From PALSA-505 sp036496025 (GTDB taxonomy: Bacteria > Actinomycetota > Actinomycetes > Streptosporangiales > Streptosporangiaceae), in contig DASXLW010000039.1 of assembly GCA_036496025.1 (NCBI GenBank), positions 1 through 14,330 on the forward strand: a stretch of DNA of 14,330 bases. Reading direction: 5' to 3'. Made by a program: the position numbers and the translations under genes. Under the pieces are notes generated by a model, which was given only the letters and a program-made list of their open reading frames with translations, was not told the DNA's origin and searched no databases. Positions 6,496-13,389 of this stretch are shown in pieces (within the stretch, counting starts at the first letter, position 1; every line of letters begins with the position of its first letter).

Positions 6496-7527
6496 GTGGC
6501 TTCCTGGGTGCTGCACGTCGACCTCGACCAGTTCATCGCCGCGGTCGAGGTGTTGCGCCGCCCCGAGCTGGCCGGGCGCCCGGTCGTGGTCGGAGGTGAC
6601 GGGGACCCGACGAAGCGGGGCGTGGTCAGCACCGCCTCGTACGAGGCGCGCGCGCACGGCGTCCATTCCGGCCTGCCGCTGCGCACGGCGGCGCGGCGAT
6701 GCCCGGAGGCGGTGTTCCTGCCGGTGGACAAACAGGCCTACGAGGCCGTTTCCGCGCGGGTGATGGCGGCGCTGCGGGAATCGGGGGCCACGCTGGAAGT
6801 GATGGGCTGGGACGAAGCCTTCCTGGGCCTCGATCACGACGACCCTGAGGGTTTCGCCCGCGGGCTGCAGCGGCGGGTACGCGAAGCCACCCAGCTGGAC
6901 TGCACGGTCGGCATCGGCCAGAACAAGCTGCAGGCCAAGCTGGCCACCGGGTTCGGCAAGCCCGCGGGCCTCTTCCGGCTGACCTACGCGAACTGGTTCG
7001 AGGTGCTGGGCGCCCGCTCGCCGGATGCGCTGTGGGGCATCGGGCCGAAGACCGCGAAACGACTCGCCGAACTCGGCATCCGCACCGTCGCCGATCTCGC
7101 GGCCACCGATCCGGAGTCGCTCGTCAAGCCGTTCGGCCCCACCACCGGGCCGTGGCTTGTGCTGCTGGCACGCGGCCACGGCGAGCGCGAGGTGGACCAG
7201 ACGCCGTACCTGCCGCGCTCGCACGGCAAGGAGGTCACGTTCCAGCGCAACATCACTGACTGGGCCGAGGTGCGCGCGGAGATCGCCCGTCTGGCTGAAC
7301 TGGTCGCGGGCGAGCTGGCGAGCGAGCGGCGGCCGTCCGTCCGGGTGGTGGTGAAGGTCCGCTACGCGCCCTTCGTCACCCAGACCCACGGGCAACCGCT
7401 GGCGGCGCCCACCGTGGCGGCCGCCCCGATCAGGCAGGCCGCGCTGGCCGCCCTGGACAAGTTCACCGGCCGTCGGCCGGTGCGACTGCTCGGGGTGCGC
7501 GCCGAGTTCGCCGACGGCGGCCGCTGA
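6496..7527 (+). CDS. dinB: Y-family DNA polymerase IV, DinB2 type, with Ile steric gate
   Basis: This translesion DNA polymerase has a palm with catalytic Asp9 (HVDLDQF), Asp106 and Glu107 (GWDEAFLG), fingers with Tyr49 and Arg52 (YEARAHGVHSG) contacting the triphosphate, a thumb helix-hairpin-helix (LWGIGPKTAKRL, 179-190), and a little finger from about 238 to 336. The N-terminus HVDLDQFIAAVE follows mycobacterial DinB2 (recalled as HVDLDQFLASVE): the steric gate, Phe or Tyr in most DinB proteins, is Ile14 here. M. smegmatis DinB2 has Leu14 and incorporates ribonucleotides readily. The GTG at 6496 gives MASWVLHVDLDQF, matching DinB2 in length; the ATG at 6469 would add nine residues and overlap the DUF72 gene by 20 bases. 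No QxxLF clamp-binding tail is seen at the C-terminus. There is no good LexA box, so SOS control is unlikely. The gene probably forms an operon with the DUF72 gene. Confidence 0.92.
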   Translation: MASWVLHVDLDQFIAAVEVLRRPELAGRPVVVGGDGDPTKRGVVSTASYEARAHGVHSGLPLRTAARRCPEAVFLPVDKQAYEAVSARVMAALRESGATLEVMGWDEAFLGLDHDDPEGFARGLQRRVREATQLDCTVGIGQNKLQAKLATGFGKPAGLFRLTYANWFEVLGARSPDALWGIGPKTAKRLAELGIRTVADLAATDPESLVKPFGPTTGPWLVLLARGHGEREVDQTPYLPRSHGKEVTFQRNITDWAEVRAEIARLAELVAGELASERRPSVRVVVKVRYAPFVTQTHGQPLAAPTVAAAPIRQAALAALDKFTGRRPVRLLGVRAEFADGGR

Positions 7528-7535
7528 CGCACGGC

Positions 7536-7558
7536 TGCCCGCGCCGGCCCGCGGGGGC
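7536..7558 (+). terminator. GC hairpin after dinB
   Basis: CCCGCG (7538-7543) and CGCGGG (7550-7555) form a six-pair stem with a CCGGCC loop, 10 bases after the dinB stop. There is no T-tract. Its left arm with flank, CGGCTGCCCGCGCC, is identical to that of the hairpin after the lipid operon at 12820-12833. This separates dinB from plsB. Confidence 0.5.
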
Positions 7559-7645
7559 GGAATTCGTCCCTGCTTCGTTGACCACGCCGGGTGACCATGG
7601 CCCTGGAATGGGCGAGGATGGTGGTCCGGGACGGAAGGAGCCGGG

Positions 7646-9910
7646 ATGGACGGTCGGCGGGCGGCGCGCGACCCGGCTGACGCCCCAGCCGGCCGGGCAC
7701 CGCTCATCCTGCTCGCCGAGACGGCGACCGAGACCGAACGCGCGCTGGTCACGCGGTGGCTGCGGGACTCAGGCATCCGGCCGTCGGTCATCATCCCCCT
7801 AGACGGCCCGCAGCTGGCCCGGTCGCTGGCCGAGACGCCCCCGGACACGGTGGTCACCGCGGCTCGGGTGGCATGGCTACCGCGCGAGCCCGGTGACGAC
7901 GGCCAGGCGTACTGGCCGGATGCCCTCTCGCTGGTCGTCCCCCGGCGGCCGCCGTCGTTCCAGCAGGCTCGCATCGCCCGCCGCCAGCCGAGCCGGGCCC
8001 GGGTCGTGCTCGCTGAGCCCGCCACCGTGGCCGCGCTGCGCGCGCGCTGGGGTGGCACCGGCTCGTTCGCGCAGTTCGTGGTGCTGCAGGCCAGGCTGGC
8101 GCTGGAGCGCGCCGAGCGGCCGTTGCGCGGATACCGCTACAAGGTGCCCAGGCACGTCGTCGAGGCCATCCAGGACCGTCCGCAGTTCCGCGGCGAGCTG
8201 CCCGGACTCGCCGCCCGGCTGGACATCCCCGAGCCGGACGTGGCCGAGCTGGCCGGGGCCGACCTGGAGAGCCTGGTCGCCTCCGTGAGCCCGCTCGCCG
8301 TGGACCTGATGTCGGCCACGCTGCGCCCGCTGCACGCCCGCGCCTGGGAGGTCCAGGCCGACACCGCCGGGCTGAAGCGGCTGCGCGAGCTGAACCGCCG
8401 GCATGCGCTGGTGTTCCTGCCCAGTCACCGCTCGTACGCCGATTCGCTGCTGCTGGCCGACGTGCTGACCGACAACGACTTCCCGCGCAACCACGTGATC
8501 AGCGGGGACAACCTCAGCTTCTGGCCGGTCGGCCCGCTGGCCAGGCGGGCCGGCGTCATCTTCATCCGGCGCAGCTTCGGCGGGGACGAGATCTACAAGT
8601 TCGCGTTGCGCGCCTACCTCGGCTACCTGCTGGCCAAGCGGTTCAACCTGGAGTGGTACCTGGAGGGCGGCCGGTCGCGGACCGGCAAGCTGCGCCCGCC
8701 GCGCTACGGGCTGCTGACCTACCTCGCCGAGGCGATCGAGCGCGGCTACGCCCAGGACGCCTGCCTGGTCCCGGTGTCGATCACCTACGACCAGCTGGCC
8801 GAGGCCTCGGCCATGGCCGCCGAGCAGAGCGGCGGGGCGAAGAAGGCCGAAGGGCTGTCCTGGCTCGCCTCCTACGCGAGGGGACAGCTGAACCGGATCG
8901 GGACCGCGACGGTACGGTTCGCCGAGCCGCTTTCGCTGCGCGAGGCCATGGCCGCCGAGGGCGGCACCGGCGACCGGGACGCGTGGCGGCTGAGGCTGCA
9001 GAAGGCGGCGTTCGAGGTGGCGGTGCGGATCAACCGGGTGACCCCGGCCACCGCGACGGCGATGGTCACGCTCGCGCTGCTCGGCGTGCGCGACCGCGCC
9101 CTGACCCTGGGCCAGGTACGGCAGGTACTTGAGCCGCTGCGCGACTACCTGGCCGAGCGGGCGCTGCCGCGCTCGGACGACGCGCTGCGCACCGGGGAAG
9201 GGGTGCGCCGCGTGCTGGCCGCGCTCGCCCGGCAGCGTGTCGTGACGATCTACGACGGCGGCGAGGAGCCGGTGTACGCGATCGAGCAGGGCCAGCACCT
9301 GGTGGCCGCGTTCTACCGCAACAGCGCGATCCATCACTTCGTCGACCGCGCGGTCGCGGAGCTGGTGCTGCTCAGCCCGCCCGCCGACCGCTGGGACGAG
9401 GCGATGCGGCTGCGCGACCAGCTGAAGTTCGAGTTCTTTTTCCCGGACAAGCAGGCCTACCGGGTGCAGCTTTCGGCCGAACTCGGCCGGCTGCACCCGC
9501 GTTGGGAGAGTGCAGACGGGCGCGCCGTGCTGGAAGGCTCGCGGTTGCTGATGGCGCACCGGGTGCTGCGGTCGTTCCTGGACGCGCAGCTCGTCGTGGC
9601 CGAACGGCTCAGCGCGCACGACCCGGCCCGCCCGGTCGAGGAGAAGGAGTTCCTCGCCGAGTGCGGCGGCGTCGGGCGGCAGATGCTGCTGCAAGGCCGG
9701 CTGCACGGACCGGAGTCGCTGTCCCGCGAGCTGTTCTCCGGCGCGCTGCGGCTCGTCGCCAACCAGGACCTGACCGGCCCGGGCGACGCGGAGCTGGCCC
9801 GGCGCAGGCAGGCGTTCGCCGCGCGGCTGCGCGATGTCGTCGCGCGGGTGATCACGATCGACGAGATCGATGCGGCGTCGCGGCGGGAGGTGGCCGGTGT
9901 CGAACCCTAG
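7646..9910 (+). CDS. plsB: Glycerol-3-phosphate 1-O-acyltransferase (PlsB family)
   Basis: PlsB transfers a fatty acyl group to position 1 of sn-glycerol 3-phosphate, the first step of phospholipid and triacylglycerol synthesis, at the inner face of the membrane. All four acyltransferase blocks are present: HRSYAD (261-266, the HX4D catalytic pair), GVIFIRR (303-309), EGGRSRTGK (340-348) and VPVSITYD (375-382). The family's N-terminal helical region (about 60-230) and long C-terminal region are also there. At 754 residues it is close to M. tuberculosis PlsB2 (about 789, recalled). The ATG has GGAAGGAG ending 5 bases upstream. The gap from dinB (118 bases) holds a hairpin and a TTGACC at 7578-7583 that could be a -35 box, though no matching -10 is seen. 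The 3' end overlaps the next gene by 14 bases, so PlsB and the downstream fusion are translationally coupled and probably work as one route. Confidence 0.95.
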   Translation: MDGRRAARDPADAPAGRAPLILLAETATETERALVTRWLRDSGIRPSVIIPLDGPQLARSLAETPPDTVVTAARVAWLPREPGDDGQAYWPDALSLVVPRRPPSFQQARIARRQPSRARVVLAEPATVAALRARWGGTGSFAQFVVLQARLALERAERPLRGYRYKVPRHVVEAIQDRPQFRGELPGLAARLDIPEPDVAELAGADLESLVASVSPLAVDLMSATLRPLHARAWEVQADTAGLKRLRELNRRHALVFLPSHRSYADSLLLADVLTDNDFPRNHVISGDNLSFWPVGPLARRAGVIFIRRSFGGDEIYKFALRAYLGYLLAKRFNLEWYLEGGRSRTGKLRPPRYGLLTYLAEAIERGYAQDACLVPVSITYDQLAEASAMAAEQSGGAKKAEGLSWLASYARGQLNRIGTATVRFAEPLSLREAMAAEGGTGDRDAWRLRLQKAAFEVAVRINRVTPATATAMVTLALLGVRDRALTLGQVRQVLEPLRDYLAERALPRSDDALRTGEGVRRVLAALARQRVVTIYDGGEEPVYAIEQGQHLVAAFYRNSAIHHFVDRAVAELVLLSPPADRWDEAMRLRDQLKFEFFFPDKQAYRVQLSAELGRLHPRWESADGRAVLEGSRLLMAHRVLRSFLDAQLVVAERLSAHDPARPVEEKEFLAECGGVGRQMLLQGRLHGPESLSRELFSGALRLVANQDLTGPGDAELARRRQAFAARLRDVVARVITIDEIDAASRREVAGVEP
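9885..9890 (+). promoter_or_regulatory. Ribosome binding site inside plsB deciding the fusion-gene start
   Basis: GGGAGG, then 6 bases (TGGCCG), then GTG at 9897. It is much better placed than anything before the in-frame ATG at 9870, and sets a 14-base overlap with plsB. Confidence 0.75.
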
Positions 9911-12815
9911 GCAGCGAGCCGGCGGGTTGTGGTCGGAGGAACAACTGGCCGCAGACGTCGAGGCCGGGCTGCGGGGCGCCCGGGTGGGCGCGTTCTTCGA
10001 CTTCGACGGGACCGTGATCGACGGGTACTCGCTGTCCGCGTTCGCCCGCCATCACCTGCGGTCGTTTCAGGTCGCGCCGGCCGACTTCGGGCAGATGCTG
10101 CTCACCGGCTTGCGCGGGGTGACCAGCGAGCAGGACTTCGAGCGGTTCACCGAGCTGGGCATGCGCGTCTGGGCCGGGCGCAGCGAGGATGAGCTCACCG
10201 AGCTGGGCGAGCGGCTGTGGGTGCAGGGCATCGCCGGCTCGCTGTACCCCGAGGCGTGGCGGCTGGTCGAGGCGCATCAGCGGGCCGGGCACACCGTGGT
10301 GTTCGCCTCGTCCGCCACCCGGTTCCAGGTGGAGCCCGCGGCCAGGGCCATGGGCATCGAGCACATCATCGTCTCTCCGGTGGAGGTGGTGAACGGGATC
10401 TGCACTGGCCGGCCCGGCGGACCGCTGCTGTGGCGGGCGGGCAAGGCCGAGGCGGTCCGCGCGTTCGCGGCCGGCCACGACATCGACCTGCCGGAGAGCT
10501 ACGCCTACTCCAACGGGGACGAGGACGTGCCGTTCCTGCGGACCGTCGGCCGGGCGCGGGCGGTCAACCCCGGCCGCGGGCTGGCCATGGCGGCGCGGCA
10601 CTACGGATGGCCGGTGGCCAGGTTCCGCTCCCGCGGCCGGCCGGGGGCGGCGGACATCGCTCGCACCGCGGCCGGCCTGACCGGCCTGTTCGGCGGGTTC
10701 GCGGCCGGCCTGGTGCTGGGCGCGCCGACCGGGTCCAGGCGGGATGCCGTCGACCTGGGCATTACCCTGGCTGGCGAGCTGGGCAGCGTGCTGGCCGGGG
10801 TGCGGCTGGACGTCACCGGGGCCGAACACCTGGCCGCCCGGCCCGCCGTGTTCCTGTTCAACCACCAGAGCCAGCTTGACGTGCTCATCCTGGCCAAGCT
10901 GCTGCGCGGCGGGTTCACCGGCGTGGCCAAGAAGGAACTGGCCAACACACCCGGGTTCGGGCTGGTGTTCCGGCTCGCCGACGTGGCGTTCGTCGACCGC
11001 GGCAATACCGCGCAGGCCCTCGAGGCACTCGAGCCCGCCGTCCGGAAGCTGCGCAGCGGGATCTCGCTGGTCATAGCGCCGGAAGGCACCCGGTCGGCGA
11101 CGCCGGCCCTGGGGCCGTTCAAGAAGGGCGCGTTCCACGTCGCGATGCAGGCGGGCGTGCCGATCGTGCCGATCGTCATCCGCAACTCCGGCGAGCTGAT
11201 GTGGCGCAACGCGTCCACGATCCGGGCTGGCAGCGTCCAGATCGCGGTCCTGCCGCCGATCCCGACCCTCGGCTGGACGCCCGCGGACCTGGACAAGCAC
11301 GTGCAGGACGTCCGCCGGCAGTACCTGGCCACGCTGGCCGACTGGCCCAGCCGCGGGTCCGGGCGGGTCCAGGTCACAGAGCCCCGGTTCCCGGGGCCGC
11401 CACCAGCGGTACCGCTGGACTGGGGCAGATCGCCGCAGATGAACCCGCTGGAGACGGCGATGTGGCGGGCCGAGGAGGCCGATGACCGGCTGCGCGTGAA
11501 CGTCAGCCTGCTCGAGCTGCTCGATCCCGTCCCCGACTGGGACCGGCTGTTCGCCGCGCACGAATGGGCCTCGCGCATGGTGCCGCGGATGCGCGAGCGG
11601 GTGGTCGAGCCACTGTTCGGGCTGGGCACCCCGACCTGGGTCAACGCCGGGGACTTCGACCTGTCTCGGCACGTCCACCGGGTCAGCCTGCCCGTCCCCG
11701 GCTCGCTGCGCCAACTCCTCGACGTGGTGCAGGATTTCGCCGCCGCCCCCTTCGACCGGGAGCGCCCGCTGTGGGAGGCGCTGCTTATCGAGGGGCTGGC
11801 CGACGGCCGGGCCGGGTACCTGGTCAAGAGCCACCACAGCGTGACCGACGGGCTCGGCGCGGTTCAGCTGATCACCCGGCTGCACAGCCGCACGCCCGAG
11901 CACGACCCGCAGCGACCCGAGCCCCTGACGCCCGCGCCCGCGCCGGCCTCCCGGCTCGGCGTGTTCACCGGGCAGGTCAGCGGGGCCGCTCGGTCCGCGC
12001 CGACATTGGCGCTGCGCCAGGGCATCGGGACGCTCGGCGCGCTGCGGCGGCCCCGGCAGGCGGTCGAACAGGCGGCGGGCCAGGCGGTCGAGGCGGTGCG
12101 CTGGGTAGGCCGCACGGCCACCCCTGGCCCCCGCGGCGCGGCGCTGCTGGCCCCGCGCGGGGGCGGCTGGCACTTCGAGGTGCTCGACGTACCGCTGGCC
12201 GGCCTCAAGGCCGGGGCGAACATAAGCGGCGGCTCGCTCAACGACGGGCTGCTGGCCGGCGTGATCGGCGGGTTCCGCCGCTATCACGAGCGGCAGGGCG
12301 TCCCGGCGGACAGGCTCACGGTGGGCTTCCCGATCAGTCTGCGCACCCAGGACGACCCGCAGGGCGGCAACCGCTTCACCGGGGCCCGGTTCGCCGCGGA
12401 CATGACCGAGACGGACCCGGCCGCCCAGATCGCCGCCGTGCGGGAGTTCGTGCTCACCGCCAGACAGGCCAGCGCCGCCGCGACCGACACGGTATCGGCC
12501 GCGCTCGCCCCCGCGCTCAGCTGGCTGCCCCCGCCCGTCGTCGCCGCGGTCTCCGGCCAGCTCACCAGCACCAACGACGTGCAGGTGTCCAGCGTCCCCG
12601 GAGTTCCCTACCCGGTGTACATCGCGGGATCGCAGATCACCCACATGTACCCGTTCGGCCCGCTGCCCGGCTGCGCAGCCATGATCACCCTGATCTCGTA
12701 CAACGAAGACTGCTGCATCGGGATCAACGCCGACGCCGCCGCGGTAACCGACCCGGGCGGGCTCGCCGAGGACCTGCGGGCAGGCCTGGATGAGGTGGTG
12801 GCCCTGGCGCGGTGA
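9897..12815 (+). CDS. Three-part lipid enzyme: HAD-IB phosphatase + PlsC acyltransferase + WS/DGAT
   Basis: One continuous 972-residue frame joins three enzymes. Residues 28-240 are an HAD-IB (SerB-like) hydrolase: nucleophile DFDGT (35-39), motif II Ser138/139, Lys183 and an acidic motif SNGDED (205-210). Residues 252-300 are hydrophobic and may anchor the chain to the membrane. Residues 305-485 are a PlsC-type 1-acylglycerol-3-phosphate acyltransferase with NHQSQLD (322-328, HX4D), VAFVDRG (363-369), PEGTRS (395-400) and VPIVPIVI (421-428). After a Pro-rich linker (about 494-510), residues 515-972 are a wax ester synthase/diacylglycerol acyltransferase with catalytic HHSVTDG (646-652), GGSLND (778-783) and a typical C-terminal half. 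HAD-PlsC fusions are known (M. tuberculosis Rv2483c), and a separate Rv2484c-like WS/DGAT lies beside it there; here both are one chain. Inferred role: lysophosphatidate to phosphatidate to diacylglycerol to triacylglycerol. That the HAD part dephosphorylates phosphatidate is unproven. An in-frame ATG at 11439 could start the WS/DGAT part alone, but lacks a good ribosome site. Confidence 0.92.
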   Translation: MSNPRQRAGGLWSEEQLAADVEAGLRGARVGAFFDFDGTVIDGYSLSAFARHHLRSFQVAPADFGQMLLTGLRGVTSEQDFERFTELGMRVWAGRSEDELTELGERLWVQGIAGSLYPEAWRLVEAHQRAGHTVVFASSATRFQVEPAARAMGIEHIIVSPVEVVNGICTGRPGGPLLWRAGKAEAVRAFAAGHDIDLPESYAYSNGDEDVPFLRTVGRARAVNPGRGLAMAARHYGWPVARFRSRGRPGAADIARTAAGLTGLFGGFAAGLVLGAPTGSRRDAVDLGITLAGELGSVLAGVRLDVTGAEHLAARPAVFLFNHQSQLDVLILAKLLRGGFTGVAKKELANTPGFGLVFRLADVAFVDRGNTAQALEALEPAVRKLRSGISLVIAPEGTRSATPALGPFKKGAFHVAMQAGVPIVPIVIRNSGELMWRNASTIRAGSVQIAVLPPIPTLGWTPADLDKHVQDVRRQYLATLADWPSRGSGRVQVTEPRFPGPPPAVPLDWGRSPQMNPLETAMWRAEEADDRLRVNVSLLELLDPVPDWDRLFAAHEWASRMVPRMRERVVEPLFGLGTPTWVNAGDFDLSRHVHRVSLPVPGSLRQLLDVVQDFAAAPFDRERPLWEALLIEGLADGRAGYLVKSHHSVTDGLGAVQLITRLHSRTPEHDPQRPEPLTPAPAPASRLGVFTGQVSGAARSAPTLALRQGIGTLGALRRPRQAVEQAAGQAVEAVRWVGRTATPGPRGAALLAPRGGGWHFEVLDVPLAGLKAGANISGGSLNDGLLAGVIGGFRRYHERQGVPADRLTVGFPISLRTQDDPQGGNRFTGARFAADMTETDPAAQIAAVREFVLTARQASAAATDTVSAALAPALSWLPPPVVAAVSGQLTSTNDVQVSSVPGVPYPVYIAGSQITHMYPFGPLPGCAAMITLISYNEDCCIGINADAAAVTDPGGLAEDLRAGLDEVVALAR

Positions 12816-12821
12816 GCCTCG

Positions 12822-12845
12822 GCTGCCCGCGCCCTCGCGGGCCGC
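12822..12845 (+). terminator. GC hairpin ending the lipid operon
   Basis: GCCCGCG (12825-12831) and CGCGGGC (12836-12842) form a perfect seven-pair stem with a CCCT loop, extended by GC/GC after one mismatch. It starts 6 bases after the stop codon of the fusion gene. There is no T-tract, as is usual in actinomycetes. Confidence 0.6.
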
Positions 12846-12895
12846 AGGTACGGCGAACGCTATCGGGCCCGGCGCGGCTCCGGCACGGCGCTGGT

Positions 12896-12915
12896 TGTCT
12901 ACACTCGTGTAGACA
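12896..12915. promoter_or_regulatory. BlaI-type operator palindrome
   Basis: TGTCTACAC and GTGTAGACA are perfect 9-base inverted copies separated by TC. The TCTACA/TGTAGA core resembles the TACA/TGTA dyads bound by BlaI/MecI repressors. The element lies 56 bases before the start of the BlaI-type gene. TACACT (12900-12905) inside it fits a -10 box, so bound repressor could block its own promoter. Confidence 0.7.
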
Positions 12916-12924
12916 CGGGCCCTG

Positions 12925-12933
12925 GTAGACACG
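12925..12933. promoter_or_regulatory. Additional operator half-site
   Basis: GTAGACACG repeats exactly the right arm and flank of the palindrome (12909-12917), 16 bases downstream in the same orientation. It could hold a further repressor subunit or a second dimer on a weak site. Confidence 0.45.
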
Positions 12934-12971
12934 AGCGCGCGGATGCTGGGCGAGCGCGGGAGCGGAATGGC

Positions 12972-13376
12972 GTGAGGCACGACGAGACGGATCAATCCCT
13001 CGGCGCGGCCGGTTCGCGCCGCGGAGCCGGCGAGCTGGAGGCGGCCGCGCTCGCGGTGCTGCAGGCGGCGGGGACGGCGCTGACACCCGGGCAGGTGCGC
13101 GAGCGCCTGGGCGGCCGGCTGGCCTACACCACCGTGGTGACGATCTTGTCCCGGCTGCACGCCAAGGGGGTACTCAGCCGCGTCCGGACCGGGCGCGCCT
13201 ACGCGTACGCCCCGGTGGCCGACGAGCCGGGGCTGGCGGCCCGGCGGATGCGAGGCGTGCTCGAGGCCGAGGATAACCGCGAGGCCGTGCTGGCCCGGTT
13301 CGTGTCCGGCCTGTCGCCTGCCGACGAGCGGCTGCTGCGCCGGATGCTCGGCGAGCTCCCGGACGCCGACAGCTGA
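12972..13376 (+). CDS. BlaI/MecI/CopY family transcriptional repressor
   Basis: The 134-residue product is a winged-helix repressor. After a charged leader (1-20), helices at about 21-48 lead to the recognition helix and wing, LAYTTVVTILSRL (50-62) and GVLSRVRTGRAYAYAPV (66-82), which match the BlaI pattern YTTVxTxLxRLxxKGxLxR...GRAxxYxP. The C-terminal helices (88-130) would dimerise; cleavage there by a partner protease is how family members are inactivated. It is followed after 13 bases by an M56 protease gene, the classical BlaI-BlaR1 pairing, and preceded by a palindromic operator, so autoregulation is likely. The GTG start has GGGAG 9 bases upstream (12958-12962). No beta-lactamase gene is in view, and the mycobacterial BlaI pair controls other genes too, so the target set is open. 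Confidence 0.9.
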   Translation: MRHDETDQSLGAAGSRRGAGELEAAALAVLQAAGTALTPGQVRERLGGRLAYTTVVTILSRLHAKGVLSRVRTGRAYAYAPVADEPGLAARRMRGVLEAEDNREAVLARFVSGLSPADERLLRRMLGELPDADS

Positions 13377-13389
13377 GCGGGAGGCGGGA

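Noticed and set aside
6492..6503. LexA/SOS box-like GAAC-N4-CTTC at the dinB start
   Set aside because: The right half is CTTC instead of GTTC, the flanks do not match the actinobacterial box, and it lies across the start codon. Mycobacterial DinB2 is not a typical SOS gene either.
7578..7583. TTGACC as a -35 box for plsB
   Set aside because: No TANNNT-like -10 hexamer is found at 16-19 bases downstream, so it is only mentioned under plsB.
11439..12815. WS/DGAT as a separate gene starting at ATG 11439
   Set aside because: The frame is continuous with the PlsC part, there is no stop between them, and the ATG lacks a well-placed Shine-Dalgarno. It remains a possible secondary start.
12967..12975. 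ATG GCG TGA mini-frame overlapping the start of the BlaI-type gene
   Set aside because: Two codons with a stop are expected by chance here, and the GTG at 12972 has the family-like reading frame.
9852..13160. A 1102-codon open frame on the minus strand
   Set aside because: It mirrors the lipid fusion gene in a GC-rich shadow frame, has Arg/Pro/Gly-rich sequence with no domain, and crosses several real genes.
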